From assembly GCF_019898765.1 (NCBI RefSeq), contig NZ_JAIOKB010000001.1:620001-684000 (forward strand): a DNA stretch of 64,000 bases, read 5' to 3'. The stretch's first letter is position 1, and each line of letters begins with the position of its first letter. Below, in pieces: positions 1 through 8,789 of the stretch. The DNA is from Sphingomonas yunnanensis. Lineage in GTDB: Bacteria > Pseudomonadota > Alphaproteobacteria > Sphingomonadales > Sphingomonadaceae. Both the position numbers and the translations under genes were made by a program. The notes under the pieces were generated by a model. The model saw only the letters and a list, made by a program, of their open reading frames with translations. It was not told where the DNA came from and made no database searches.

Positions 1-753
1 GCCGACGCGGTCGCCCGAGCGCACCACCACCGATGCCGCGCCGCCCTCGATCTGGTCGACCATCGGCGCGGTGACGACACGCTCGAGCTGCCGGTCGTAG
101 GGATTGACCAAGGCGCGCGTGCGCAGCTCGCCATCCTGCCCGCGCTGGACGATCAGCGCCTCGGACAGGTTGCGGAGGTAGAGCTGATAGGCGAGGCCCG
201 CGGCGAAGCGCTTGCTCTCGATCGGGTCGGCGCGAAGATAATCGGCGAGGTCGCCCGCCATGGTCATCGTCTCGCGGCCGACGCGGTCCGACTCGTTGCG
301 GTAGCTCTCCTGCGCCACCGAGGCGGCGTTCTCGAACATGCCGCGCGCACGATCCGAGTACCAGAATTGGACACCGTACTGGAACAGCAGCGAGGCGAAG
401 ATCGTCACCAGCAGCGCGGGCACCGCCGCGACAAGCGAGAAGAGCAGCACCAGCCGGACATGGAGCCGCCCCTCCCCGCCCACCGGCGAGCGTGCGGCGC
501 GGTTGAGCGCGATCCGGCGCCCGAGCAGAATCATGAGGGCGATACCGGCGACGAGGTTGGCGACGAGCAGCAGCGCGACCACCGGCGGCTCGATCAGCGC
601 GGCCGTACCGCCCTCGCCGCGCACCGAGAAATAGCTGCCCACGCCGATCGCGATCGCCACCGCCAGCACCGCTAGCTCCAGCGCCGGCGTCACCGTCGGC
701 CGCCGGTGGGCGGGCGACGTGGTGGGAGAGGAGGGAGTGACTCCCGCGATCAT
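1..753 (-). CDS. ntrY: NtrY-type nitrogen sensor histidine kinase, N-terminal 251 codons (cut by window edge)
   Basis: Reading leftward from the ATG at 753, the frame stays open to base 1, so only the sensor half of the protein is present. The visible part has a short cytoplasmic start, about three hydrophobic segments within the first 110 residues, and then the stretch QFWYSDRARGMFENA, typical of the NtrY extracytoplasmic sensor domain that precedes HAMP, PAS and kinase domains. NtrY family kinases sense nitrogen or redox state and phosphorylate NtrX. The gene lies 52 bases downstream of ntrC in the same direction, the usual ntrBC-ntrYX order in alphaproteobacteria, so ntrX is expected just outside the window. 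The kinase domain itself cannot be seen here, so the name rests on the N-terminus and on context. Confidence 0.85.
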   Translation of the reverse strand, partial: MIAGVTPSSPTTSPAHRRPTVTPALELAVLAVAIAIGVGSYFSVRGEGGTAALIEPPVVALLLVANLVAGIALMILLGRRIALNRAARSPVGGEGRLHVRLVLLFSLVAAVPALLVTIFASLLFQYGVQFWYSDRARGMFENAASVAQESYRNESDRVGRETMTMAGDLADYLRADPIESKRFAAGLAYQLYLRNLSEALIVQRGQDGELRTRALVNPYDRQLERVVTAPMVDQIEGGAASVVVRSGDRVG

Positions 754-805
754 CGCTCCTCCGCTACAACATCGGTGTTGCACAGAGAACACATATTTCG
801 GGCGT

Positions 806-2248
806 TTATGGTTCGTCCGATCCCGCCGTCCGCGCGCCTGGGCTGATCCCGAGCGCGTCGAGCCGCTTGCGCAGCGTGTTGCGGTTGAGCCCGATCGCGC
901 GCGCGGCACGCAGCTGGTTGCCGCCGTGCCGTGCCAGCATCGCCGCGATGAGCGGCCGCTCCACCGCGCCGATCACGCGATCGTAGAGCGAGCCGTCGTC
1001 GAGCGCGCGTGGAGCCTCGCGCGCGAGCCGGTCGATCATCGCGCGCACAGCCGCCTCGATGCCGGGATCGGGCAGCGGCTCGGCCGAGCTGGGTGCGGCG
1101 CCGATCGTCTCCACCACCTCGGCCGCGCCGATCCGGTCGTCGCGGGAGAGCGCGGCGAGGCGGCGCATGAGGTTTTCCAGCTCGCGGACATTGCCGGGCC
1201 AGTCGTGCGCCTCGAGGGCGGCGATCGCCTCGGCGGCGAGCGTCTTGCGCGGCAGTCCCGCCTCGGCGGCGCGGTCGAGGAAGTGGCGCGCGAGCTCGGC
1301 GATGTCGCCGCGCCGCTCGCGCAGCGCGGGCAACGCGATCGGCACGACGTTGAGCCGATAGTAGAGGTCCTCGCGGAACTGCCCGCCCGCGACTGCCTGC
1401 TGCAGGTCCCGGTTGGTCGCGGCGACGATGCGGACGTCGGCGCGGATCGTGCGCGCGCCGCCCACCGTGGTGAACTCGCCCGACTGGAGCACGCGGAGCA
1501 GCCGCGTCTGCGCCTCGATCGGCATGTCGCCGATCTCGTCGAGGAAGAGCGTGCCACCGGCCGCCTGTTCGAACCGGCCGGCGCTACGCTGTGCCGCACC
1601 CGTGAACGCGCCGCGCTCGTGCCCGAACAACTCGGCCTCGATCAGCTCGCGTGGGATCGCCGCCATGTTGATGGGCACGAACGGGGCGGCACGGCGCGCG
1701 CCGAGGTCGTGGATCGCCCGCGCGACCAGCTCCTTGCCCGTGCCCGACTCACCCGAGACCAGCACGGTGAGGTCGTTCGAGATCACCCGCGCGATCACGC
1801 GATACACGTCCTGCATCGCGGGCGAGCGGCCGATCAGCGGCAGCGCCTCCTCCTCGACCGCGCGCTCCTCCGCCGCGGTGCCGCCACGCTTGAGCGCCGC
1901 CGCGACCGTGCGGGTCAGCGTGTCGAGGTCGAACGGCTTGGGGATATAGTCGTAGGCGCCCGCCTCGGTGGCGCGCACCGCGGTGGTCAGCGTGTTGCGC
2001 GCGGAGAGCACGATCACGGGCAGGTCGGGGCGCTCGGTGGCGAGCCGCCCGGCATGGTCGATGCCGTCGCCGTCCGGGAGCACGACGTCCGTCACCAGCA
2101 CGTCGGGGGGATGGGTGCGCAGCTCACGCGCCATGTCGGCGAGGCTCGCGGCGGTGCGCACCGCGTGACCGGCGCGGCGCAGCGCGTGCGCCACCACGGT
2201 GCGGACCGCATCGTCGTCGTCGACGATCAGGACCTTGCCGCCGGTCAC
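806..2248 (-). CDS. ntrC: Nitrogen regulation response regulator NtrC (sigma54 activator)
   Basis: A 480-residue enhancer-binding protein. The receiver domain (1-120) has the acidic pocket DDDD at 10-13 and phosphoacceptor Asp54. The central AAA+ domain carries Walker A GESGTGKE, the sigma54-contact loop GAFTGA and Walker B FLDEIGD. The C-terminus is a Fis-type helix-turn-helix (NQLRAARAIGLNRNTLRKRL). It activates sigma54 promoters of nitrogen-assimilation genes when phosphorylated by NtrB. The start is GTG at 2248, overlapping the ntrB stop in GTGA; it places the receiver at the very N-terminus with Asp at the canonical position 54. The longer open frame upstream is out-of-frame ntrB sequence. 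It belongs to the dusB-ntrB-ntrC-ntrY operon. Confidence 0.96.
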   Translation of the reverse strand: MTGGKVLIVDDDDAVRTVVAHALRRAGHAVRTAASLADMARELRTHPPDVLVTDVVLPDGDGIDHAGRLATERPDLPVIVLSARNTLTTAVRATEAGAYDYIPKPFDLDTLTRTVAAALKRGGTAAEERAVEEEALPLIGRSPAMQDVYRVIARVISNDLTVLVSGESGTGKELVARAIHDLGARRAAPFVPINMAAIPRELIEAELFGHERGAFTGAAQRSAGRFEQAAGGTLFLDEIGDMPIEAQTRLLRVLQSGEFTTVGGARTIRADVRIVAATNRDLQQAVAGGQFREDLYYRLNVVPIALPALRERRGDIAELARHFLDRAAEAGLPRKTLAAEAIAALEAHDWPGNVRELENLMRRLAALSRDDRIGAAEVVETIGAAPSSAEPLPDPGIEAAVRAMIDRLAREAPRALDDGSLYDRVIGAVERPLIAAMLARHGGNQLRAARAIGLNRNTLRKRLDALGISPGARTAGSDEP

Positions 2249-3306
2249 GCGGCGCGCGGCAGCAGCAGGCGGAAGACGGTGTGGTGCGGCTGGCCCTCGC
2301 GCGCGTACTGGACGATGCCGCCCATGTCGCGCACCAGCTTGTCGACCAGCGCCAGCCCCAGCCCCTTGCCCTCGGGCCGCCCCGAGACGAACGGGTCGAA
2401 GAGGTGGTCGGCGATATCGTCGGGCGCGCCGGGACCGGTGTCGATCACGCACAGCTCGATCGGCAGCGCGATCCGCTCGCGTCCCTTGCCGGTCGCCACG
2501 GTGATGCCGTGACGATAGGCGGTGGTGAGCGTGATCCGCCGCTCGCCGCGCCCCCCCAGCGCCGCCGCGGCATTCTTGAGCAGGTTGAGCACGACCTGGA
2601 GCAGCGCGTCGCGGTTGCCGAGCACCGGCGGCAGCGACGGATCGTAGCGCTCCTCGATCGGGATGTCGCGCGCGAACCCGGCTAGCGCCACGCCGCGCGC
2701 GTGCGCCAGCAGCGGGTAGATGTTGAGCGGCGCCACCTCGCGCGGGCGGGTGTCGGTGAAATCCTCCATATGGTCGATCAGCGCGGCGATACGGTCGACC
2801 TCGGTGATGACCAGCCCGGTGAGCTCGTCGGGCGCGGCGCCGTCGGCGATCAGCTGCGCCGCGCCGCGGATGCTCGACAGCGGGTTCTTGATCTCATGCG
2901 CCAGCATCGCCGCCGCCCCGACCGCGGCGCGCGCCGCCGCGGCGCGATCGCCCGAGACCCCGAGGCGCCGCGACGCCGCGGCATGGTGGAGCGTGATCGT
3001 GCGCCAGCCGGGCTGGTCGACCACCGCGGCCTCGATCAGGTCGACCCGGACGCGGGCGCCGCCGCGCGTCTCGACCTCGACGTCGAAGGCCGCGAAGGCG
3101 TGACCGGCACGGCGGGTCTCCGCGTCGGCCACGCCGAGCAGCTCGGCCACGGTCTGGCCGCGGATCGCTCGCTCGGACAGGTTGAGCAGCGTCTCGGCCT
3201 CGGCGTTGGCGCGCTCGACGCAGTCCTCGGGGTCGACCACCAGCACCGCGACCGGCAGCGCGGCGAGCAGCTCGGCCTCGCTCGGCCCGCGCTGCGCCGA
3301 TCTCAC
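2245..3306 (-). CDS. ntrB: Nitrogen regulation histidine kinase NtrB
   Basis: A 353-residue soluble kinase/phosphatase partner of NtrC. An N-terminal PAS domain (about 10-120) is followed by a HisKA domain with the phospho-site motif [13 protein letters not shown]. The HATPase domain has an N box ([13 protein letters not shown]) and G boxes ([17 protein letters not shown]). There is no membrane segment, as usual for NtrB. In the family it phosphorylates NtrC under nitrogen limitation and is switched to phosphatase by PII. The start is GTG at 3306, overlapping the dusB stop in GTGA; its own stop overlaps the ntrC start. The dusB-ntrBC arrangement is common in alphaproteobacteria and implies one transcript. 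Confidence 0.95.
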   Translation of the reverse strand: MRSAQRGPSEAELLAALPVAVLVVDPEDCVERANAEAETLLNLSERAIRGQTVAELLGVADAETRRAGHAFAAFDVEVETRGGARVRVDLIEAAVVDQPGWRTITLHHAAASRRLGVSGDRAAAARAAVGAAAMLAHEIKNPLSSIRGAAQLIADGAAPDELTGLVITEVDRIAALIDHMEDFTDTRPREVAPLNIYPLLAHARGVALAGFARDIPIEERYDPSLPPVLGNRDALLQVVLNLLKNAAAALGGRGERRITLTTAYRHGITVATGKGRERIALPIELCVIDTGPGAPDDIADHLFDPFVSGRPEGKGLGLALVDKLVRDMGGIVQYAREGQPHHTVFRLLLPRAA

Positions 3307-4316
3307 GCGGCGTCCCGCATCCGGTGCGGCGCGTAGAAGTCGGCGAGCATCGCCTTGACCCGCGTCGGGTCGGGCTCCTGGTTCACGGCGTTGCGGAACT
3401 CGGCCGAACCGTGGATCCCCTTGGTGTACCAGCCGATGTGCTTGCGCGCCATGTTGACGCCGGTAACGATGCCATAGTGGCTGAGCATCATCTCGTAATG
3501 CTCTGAGATCACGTCATATTGCTCCTCGAGCGTCGGGTCGGGCCGGCGCTCGCCGGTGGCGAACCAATGCATCAACTGACCGAGTAGCCACGGTCGACCG
3601 TACGCACCGCGGCCGATCATCACCCCGTCCGCGCCGGACTGCGCCAGCGCGGTCTCGGCGTCGTCGATCGTGCAGATGTCGCCGTTGACGATCACCGGGA
3701 TCGAGACGGCGTCCTTGACCGAGCGGACGAAGCCCCAGTCCGCGCTGCCCTTGTACATCTGGTTTCGGGTGCGGCCGTGGACCGTGACCATGCGCACGCC
3801 GAGATCCTCCGCGATCCGGGCCAGCTCGGGCGCGTTGAGGCTGTCGTGGCACCAGCCCATCCGCATCTTGAGCGTCACCGGCGCGTCCACCGCGCGCACC
3901 ACTTCCTTCACGATCGCCGCGGCGAGCCCGAGGTCGCGCATCAGTGCCGATCCCGCGTCGCCGTTGGTCACCTTGCGGACCGGGCAGCCCATGTTGATGT
4001 CGATGATCGCGGCGCCCTTGTCGCGCGCCAGCCGAGCCGCCTCTCCCATCTCGTGCGGGGTGCAGCCGACCAGTTGCATCGACACCGGCTCTTCAGAGAC
4101 GTGCCACATCGCCTTCTGCAGCGACTGTCGCGTCTCGCGGATCGCCGCCTGGCTCGCGATCATCTCGGTGACGTTGAGCCCGGAGCCGTAGCGGCGCACC
4201 AAGGTACGAAACGGCTGGTCGGAGACGCCGGTCATCGGCGCGAGAACGACCGGCTGGTCGACGCTCACCTCGCCGATGCGGATCGGCGTGAGACGGCTAG
4301 GTAGAGGCTGGTTCAT
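3303..4316 (-). CDS. dusB: tRNA-dihydrouridine synthase DusB
   Basis: A 337-residue FMN-dependent enzyme that reduces uridine to dihydrouridine in the tRNA D-loop. The N-terminal TIM barrel begins with the FMN-binding motif [15 protein letters not shown]. The catalytic Cys lies in [10 protein letters not shown], and the phosphate-binding segment [12 protein letters not shown] and [16 protein letters not shown] follow. The C-terminal helical tRNA-binding domain completes the normal family length. The ATG start at 4316 is followed at once by a canonical Dus N-terminus. It is the first gene of the ntr operon and is divergent from ispDF across 80 bases. The family match is clear; the DusB subtype rests on the linkage to ntrB. 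Confidence 0.95.
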   Translation of the reverse strand: MNQPLPSRLTPIRIGEVSVDQPVVLAPMTGVSDQPFRTLVRRYGSGLNVTEMIASQAAIRETRQSLQKAMWHVSEEPVSMQLVGCTPHEMGEAARLARDKGAAIIDINMGCPVRKVTNGDAGSALMRDLGLAAAIVKEVVRAVDAPVTLKMRMGWCHDSLNAPELARIAEDLGVRMVTVHGRTRNQMYKGSADWGFVRSVKDAVSIPVIVNGDICTIDDAETALAQSGADGVMIGRGAYGRPWLLGQLMHWFATGERRPDPTLEEQYDVISEHYEMMLSHYGIVTGVNMARKHIGWYTKGIHGSAEFRNAVNQEPDPTRVKAMLADFYAPHRMRDAA

Positions 4317-4396
4317 CGCTGCTGCTCGAAAAATAGGCAGGTAGTCGACGCGCGCCGCTCTGGCAAGCTCGGCGCGGAGCGGCTAGGCGCGCCGCC

Positions 4397-5524
4397 ATGA
4401 CCACGGTCGCCCTCATCGTCGCCGCCGGCAGCGGCTCGCGCAGCGGCAGCGCCGCACCCAAGCAATATGCCCCGATCGCCGGCCGGCCGATGGTGGCGTG
4501 GAGCCACGCCGCGCTCTCGGCGCATCCCGCGATCGATCGGGTGATCGTCGTGGTCGGCGTAGGGCAGCAGGACATGATCGCGGCGGCGGTGCCCGGCGCC
4601 GAATGGGTGATCGGGGGCGCCGAGCGCCGCGATTCGGTGCGCGCGGGTCTCGACGTGACCGCTGGTGCGACTCGGGTGCTGGTGCACGACGCGGCGCGGC
4701 CGTTCGTGCCGCATGCGGTGATCGACCGGCTGCTCGCCGCGCTCGACGATGCGCCGGGCGCGATCCCGGTGCTGCCGGTCGCCGACACGCTGGTAGCGGC
4801 GGACGGTGCGACGGTCGCGCGCGAGACCCTCGCGCGCGTCCAGACGCCGCAGGCGTTCGACGCCGCGACCCTGGCGCGCGCCCACGCGACGTGGGAGGGC
4901 GGCTCTGCGACCGACGACGCCCAGATGGTGCGCGCGCTCGGGCTGAGCGTGGCGCAGGTCGAAGGGGACATGATGCTCGACAAGATCACCTATCCCGCCG
5001 ATTTCGCCGCGGCAGCGGCACGGGTCGGCGTGGAGACCCGCTCGGCCAGCGGCTTCGACGTGCACCGGCTCGAGGACGGCGAGGAGCTGTGGCTCGGCGG
5101 CGTGCTCATCCCGCACCACCAGGGTCTCTCCGGCCACAGCGACGCCGACGTCGCGCTCCACGCCATCACCGACGCGGTGCTCGGAGCGATCGCGGCGGGC
5201 GACATCGGCACGCATTTCCCACCGAGCGACCCGCGGTGGCGGGGTGCCGAATCGGGACAGTTTCTCGCGCACGCGCGCTCCCTGGTCGAGGCGCGCGGCG
5301 GGCGTATCACCTTCGTCGACCTCACGCTGATGTGCGAGGCTCCGAAGATCGGGCCGCACCGCGCGGCGATGCAGGCGCGCATCGCGGAACTTCTCGGCCT
5401 CCCGACCGATCGGGTCAGCGTGAAAGCGACGACCACCGAGCGACTCGGCTTTACCGGACGCGGCGAGGGCATCGCCGCGCAGGCGGTCGCGACCGTGACG
5501 CTGCCCGCCGGGCTTGACGCATGA
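4397..5524 (+). CDS. ispDF: Bifunctional MEP-pathway enzyme IspDF
   Basis: A natural fusion of 375 residues catalysing the third and fifth steps of isoprenoid precursor synthesis. Residues 1-212 are IspD (2-C-methyl-D-erythritol 4-phosphate cytidylyltransferase), with the nucleotide-binding AAGSGSR and catalytic Lys22 in APKQY, plus HDAARPF. Residues from about 214 are IspF (2,4-cyclodiphosphate synthase), with zinc ligands Asp221 and His223 in GFDVHR and His255 in DVALHAITD, and the C-terminal motif ATTTERLGFTGRGEG. The fusion is typical of alphaproteobacteria. The stop overlaps the next ATG in ATGA, so the following two genes are probably translationally coupled. Confidence 0.97.
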   Translation: MTTVALIVAAGSGSRSGSAAPKQYAPIAGRPMVAWSHAALSAHPAIDRVIVVVGVGQQDMIAAAVPGAEWVIGGAERRDSVRAGLDVTAGATRVLVHDAARPFVPHAVIDRLLAALDDAPGAIPVLPVADTLVAADGATVARETLARVQTPQAFDAATLARAHATWEGGSATDDAQMVRALGLSVAQVEGDMMLDKITYPADFAAAAARVGVETRSASGFDVHRLEDGEELWLGGVLIPHHQGLSGHSDADVALHAITDAVLGAIAAGDIGTHFPPSDPRWRGAESGQFLAHARSLVEARGGRITFVDLTLMCEAPKIGPHRAAMQARIAELLGLPTDRVSVKATTTERLGFTGRGEGIAAQAVATVTLPAGLDA

Positions 5525-6060
5525 GCCGCTTGCCCCCGCTCGCGACCGCGTTCGCCGGCTTCGCGCTGCTTGCCGCGCCGCCCGCCGCCGCCCAGGATCG
5601 CTGCCTGTCGAGCACCGATGCCGAGTCGATCGCGCTGGTGGCGATGCCTGATATCATCCGCGACGCCGGCCGCGTCTGTGCCGCCCTGCCCGCGTCCAGC
5701 CTGCTGCGGAAGTCGGACAGCACCTTGCTCCAGAAGTACGATCGCGAGGCCGACCGCGCCTGGCCGGCGGCGCGCACCGCGATCGCGAAGCTCAGCGACC
5801 CGGCGGTGGAACTGCTGCTGCTGAGCGACTATGCCCGGCCGATGCTGACCTCGCTCTTGGCGCCGCAGATCACCGGCCGGATCCAGCCCGGCGACTGCGG
5901 CACGCTCGACCGCTTGGTGACGCTGCTCGAACCGCTGCCGGCGCGCAACACGGCGGGCATCGTCGTCGCGACACTGCAGTACCTCAAGGCGGAGAAGAAC
6001 AAGGGCAAGCGCGACGCCATCCCCGACCTGCCGGTCTGCGCCGCGGCGAGCCAGCCGTGA
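5521..6060 (+). CDS. Exported protein of unknown function
   Basis: A 179-residue protein I do not recognise as a named family. It opens with a Sec signal peptide (MSRLPPLATAFAGFALLAAP, likely cleavage after AAAQ or nearby). The mature part is alpha-helical in character and has four cysteines that could pair as two disulfides. It ends with a hydrophilic, lysine-rich stretch (KAEKNKGKRD) and a short tail. It sits between ispDF and cinA with 4-base overlaps on both sides (ATGA at 5521, GTGA at 6057), so it is almost certainly translated as part of that operon. A periplasmic location is inferred from the signal peptide; no enzyme motif is visible. Confidence 0.75.
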   Translation: MSRLPPLATAFAGFALLAAPPAAAQDRCLSSTDAESIALVAMPDIIRDAGRVCAALPASSLLRKSDSTLLQKYDREADRAWPAARTAIAKLSDPAVELLLLSDYARPMLTSLLAPQITGRIQPGDCGTLDRLVTLLEPLPARNTAGIVVATLQYLKAEKNKGKRDAIPDLPVCAAASQP

Positions 6061-6593
6061 GCGACGAGGTCCTGCCCCAGCAGCTCGTCGACGCGGCGCG
6101 CCGCGTGATCGAGGCCAACCGCGCCGCCGGGCGACGCGTCGCGGTGGCGGAGAGCTGCACCGGCGGGTTGGTCTCCGCCGCGCTGACCGAGATCGCGGGC
6201 TCGTCCGACGTGTTCGACGCGGGTTTCATCACCTATTCGAACGAGGCCAAGCAGCGCCAGCTGCGCGTCAGCGGCGACGTGCTCGACACGTTCGGCGCGG
6301 TGTCGATCGCGGTGGCATGGAGCATGGCGCAGGGCGCGCTGGCCCAGTCCACCGCCGACGTGGCGGTGGCGATCACCGGGGTCGCGGGTCCGGGCGGCGG
6401 CAGCGAGAAGAAGCCGGTAGGCACCGTGGTGTTCGCGCGCGCCGAGCGCGCCGGTGACCCCGCCAACGTGGTCGCCGACAAGCGCTTCTTCGGCGATCTC
6501 GGGCGCGCCGGGGTGCGGCTTCAGGCGGCGTTGTGTGCGCTCGAGCTGCTGCTGCCCGAGGTAGCGGAAGAACCCGCCGACGAGTCGCCGTAG
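6057..6593 (+). CDS. pncC: CinA-family nicotinamide-nucleotide amidohydrolase (PncC)
   Basis: A 178-residue protein corresponding to the stand-alone C-terminal domain of CinA. It carries the family signature VAESCTGGLVSAALTEIAGSSD, with the catalytic Ser/Cys region in AESCTGG, and the conserved AITGVAGPGGGSEKKPVGTV loop (each motif read in the frame, shown in part). The family deamidates NMN to nicotinic acid mononucleotide in pyridine nucleotide recycling. The start is GTG at 6057, overlapping the preceding stop (GTGA), and gives a normal N-terminus. Its last 73 bases overlap the convergent COQ10-like gene, an unusually long convergent overlap in which both reading frames look genuine. Confidence 0.92.
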   Translation: MSDEVLPQQLVDAARRVIEANRAAGRRVAVAESCTGGLVSAALTEIAGSSDVFDAGFITYSNEAKQRQLRVSGDVLDTFGAVSIAVAWSMAQGALAQSTADVAVAITGVAGPGGGSEKKPVGTVVFARAERAGDPANVVADKRFFGDLGRAGVRLQAALCALELLLPEVAEEPADESP

Positions 6594-7015
6594 AGCGCGC
6601 GCGCGCGCTCCTCGAAGGCGCCGATCATCTTGCGCAGCGCGACACCGAACACCTGTCCGGCGAGCATCTCGAACATACGGTTCTTGAAGGCGAAATCGAC
6701 GGCGAAGTCGACCAGCGACCCACCCTCCCCGTCGGGGCGGAAGCGCCAGTCGTTGTGCAGATATTTGAGCGGCCCGTCGACGTACTCGACGCGGATCGTG
6801 TCCGGCCGCGCCTTTGCGACCTTCGAGGTGAAGGTCTCGCGCAGGCCCTTGAAGCCGACGATCATGTCCGCCAAAGTCTCGGTGTCGCCGTCGCGGCGCA
6901 CGCGCATCGCGGTGACCCAGGGCAGGAACTCGGGGTAGCGGCGCACGTCGGCGACGAGGTCGAACATCTGCTCGGGGCTGTAGGGCAGCCGGCGGGTCTC
7001 GCTATGCTTGGGCAA
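6521..7015 (-). CDS. Ubiquinone-binding COQ10/RatA-like START-domain protein
   Basis: A 164-residue START/polyketide-cyclase-like protein of the COQ10 family. Visible motifs are the N-terminal [39 protein letters not shown], and [14 protein letters not shown], all typical of the family. COQ10 proteins bind ubiquinone and support respiration; some bacterial homologues are named RatA. The start is a rare TTG at 7015. It is chosen because it restores the conserved N-terminus and no ATG fits. This start lies inside the last codons of lipA (14-base overlap), which suggests coupled translation. The 3-prime end overlaps cinA on the other strand by 73 bases. Confidence 0.9.
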   Translation of the reverse strand: MPKHSETRRLPYSPEQMFDLVADVRRYPEFLPWVTAMRVRRDGDTETLADMIVGFKGLRETFTSKVAKARPDTIRVEYVDGPLKYLHNDWRFRPDGEGGSLVDFAVDFAFKNRMFEMLAGQVFGVALRKMIGAFEERARALYGDSSAGSSATSGSSSSSAHNAA

Positions 7016-7922
7016 GCTTCGCCTCGCGCGCTGCCCGCATCTTCGCGAAATCGTCGCCGGCGTGATAGCTGGATCGAGTCAGCGGCGAGGATGCGACGAG
7101 CAGGAAGCCTTTGGCGCGCGCGATCGCGGCATAAGCGTCGAACGCCTTGGGGGGCACGAACTCGGCCACCTTGGCGTGGCGCGGCGTCGGCTGGAGATAT
7201 TGCCCCATCGTCAGGAAATCGATGTCGGCCGAGCGCATGTCGTCCATCACCTGATGCACCTCGAGCCGCTCCTCCCCGAGCCCGAGCATGATGCCGGACT
7301 TGGTGAAGATCGAGGGGTCGAGCTTCTTGACGCTCTCGAGCAGGCGGAGCGAGGCGTAATAGCGCGCCCCTGGCCGGATCGTCGGGTAGAGCCGCGGCAC
7401 GGTTTCCAGATTGTGATTATACACGTCTGGGCGCGCCGCGACGATGGCCTCCACCGCGGCTTCGTGCTTGTTGCGGAAATCGGGTGTGAGGATCTCGATC
7501 GTCGTCGTCGGGTTGGTACGACGGATCGCCTCGATCACCCGTACGAACTGCCGCGCGCCGCCATCGGGCAGGTCGTCGCGGTCGACGGAGGTGACGACGA
7601 TATGCTCCAGGCCCATCTGCGCGGCGGCGTCGGCGACGTTCTGCGGCTCCATCGGGTCGACCGCGCGCGGCATGCCCGTCTTGACGTTGCAGAAGGCGCA
7701 GGCGCGCGTGCAGGTGTCGCCGAGGATCATCACGGTCGCGTGCTTCTTGGTCCAGCACTCCCCGATGTTCGGGCAGGCCGCCTCCTCGCACACGGTGGTG
7801 AGGCTCTTCGAGCGCATCAGCGCGCGCGTGGCGGCGAAGCCCTCGCTGGTGGGTGCCTTGACGCGGATCCAGTCGGGTTTGCGCTGGCGCGTCGGAGCCG
7901 AAAGCGGAGTCATCTCGTTCAT
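7002..7922 (-). CDS. lipA: Lipoyl synthase LipA
   Basis: A 306-residue radical-SAM enzyme that inserts two sulfurs into octanoyl groups on the E2 and GcvH domains. Both iron-sulfur clusters are visible: the auxiliary set Cys45, Cys50 and Cys56 ([12 protein letters not shown]) and the radical-SAM set Cys71, Cys75 and Cys78 (CTRACAFC). The conserved [13 protein letters not shown] and [11 protein letters not shown] motifs and a C-terminal Ser-containing tail follow. The start is taken at ATG 7922 (MNEMTP); an in-frame ATG three codons on is also possible, while the frame further upstream reads through the divergent carbonic anhydrase gene. It forms an operon with the COQ10-like gene. Confidence 0.96.
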   Translation of the reverse strand: MNEMTPLSAPTRQRKPDWIRVKAPTSEGFAATRALMRSKSLTTVCEEAACPNIGECWTKKHATVMILGDTCTRACAFCNVKTGMPRAVDPMEPQNVADAAAQMGLEHIVVTSVDRDDLPDGGARQFVRVIEAIRRTNPTTTIEILTPDFRNKHEAAVEAIVAARPDVYNHNLETVPRLYPTIRPGARYYASLRLLESVKKLDPSIFTKSGIMLGLGEERLEVHQVMDDMRSADIDFLTMGQYLQPTPRHAKVAEFVPPKAFDAYAAIARAKGFLLVASSPLTRSSYHAGDDFAKMRAAREAKLAQA

Positions 7923-7976
7923 GCCGTCGCAGATAGCGGCTGGCCGTCTTCGAAACAACGGAAGGGTATCTGACAA

Positions 7977-8606
7977 ATGAGCAAGTTTAACGATATGGTC
8001 GAGGGCTATTACCGCTTTCGCGGCAACGAGTGGCTGGAGGAGCGCGAGCGCTGGACCGAGCTCGCCGCAGGGCAGTCGCCCAAGGTGATGGTCGTCGCCT
8101 GTTCGGACAGCCGGGTCGATCCCGCCACCATCTTCGGCAGCCGTCCCGGCGAGGTCTTCGTCGTCCGCAACGTCGCCGCTTTGGTGCCGCCGTTCGAGAA
8201 GGGGGGCGGGCGCCACGGTGTCTCGGCCGCGCTCGAGTTCGCGATCACCGTGCTGCAGGTCGAGGAAGTCCTGGTGCTCGGCCACGGCGCGTGCGGCGGC
8301 GTCAAGGCGGCGCTGTCGGGCGACCTCAAGGGCGCGGAGCCGGGCTATGGCGGGTTCGTCGCGGACTGGATCGACCTGCTCGACGACGCGCGCGAGAAGG
8401 TGATCCATGAGCACGGCCAGGGCGCCGAGGGCCAGACCGCGCTGGAACAGGAAGGCGTCAAGGTCTCGCTCGCCAACCTCATGACCTTCCCCTTCGTGCA
8501 GGAGCGAGTCGACGCGGGCAAGCTGCGGCTGCACGGCGCGGTCTTCGCGATCGCGGACGGCAAGCTGCGCGTGCTGCAGGGTGACGGCCACTTCGAGCCG
8601 GCGTGA
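7977..8606 (+). CDS. Beta-class carbonic anhydrase
   Basis: A 209-residue beta carbonic anhydrase interconverting CO2 and bicarbonate in the cytoplasm. Zinc ligands are visible at Cys42 (in ACSDSRVDP, which also holds the Asp44/Arg46 dyad), His103 and Cys106 (LGHGACGGV). The length is typical. A purine-rich stretch (GGAAGGG near 7960) lies upstream of ATG 7977. The gene is divergent from lipA across 54 bases and convergent with aspS, with a palindromic repeat pair in the gap. It could be called can or cynT; the sequence does not decide between those names. Confidence 0.95.
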   Translation: MSKFNDMVEGYYRFRGNEWLEERERWTELAAGQSPKVMVVACSDSRVDPATIFGSRPGEVFVVRNVAALVPPFEKGGGRHGVSAALEFAITVLQVEEVLVLGHGACGGVKAALSGDLKGAEPGYGGFVADWIDLLDDAREKVIHEHGQGAEGQTALEQEGVKVSLANLMTFPFVQERVDAGKLRLHGAVFAIADGKLRVLQGDGHFEPA

Positions 8607-8662
8607 CGGGTTGGGGCGTCCGTGGGAGCGGGTGCCCGGTCACTGATCTACGCACCTCTATC

Positions 8663-8750
8663 CACCCCGGCGGACGCCGGGGTCCAGTCGGGAAGGCTAT
8701 GGTGGGACTCACCGCCGTTCCCCAACTGGACCCCGGCTTCCGCCGGGGTG
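8663..8750. repeat. REP/BIME-like inverted pair, family A
   Basis: Two copies of one palindromic element stand head to head. The left copy has the stem ACCCCGGCG-GA-CGCCGGGGT followed by CCAGT. The right copy, read on the other strand, is nearly the same with loop GGAA. They lie between the convergent ends of the carbonic anhydrase gene and aspS. Similar elements recur at 28710 and 52715. A transcription-stop or chromosome-structure role is only inferred. Confidence 0.8.
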
Positions 8751-8789
8751 GCGCTTATGGGTAAAGGGTGCTCCCCTACCCTTCTCCCC

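Noticed and set aside
7923..8591. N-terminal extension of LipA
   Set aside because: The open frame continues upstream through the carbonic anhydrase gene on the opposite strand; LipA homologues start near 7922.
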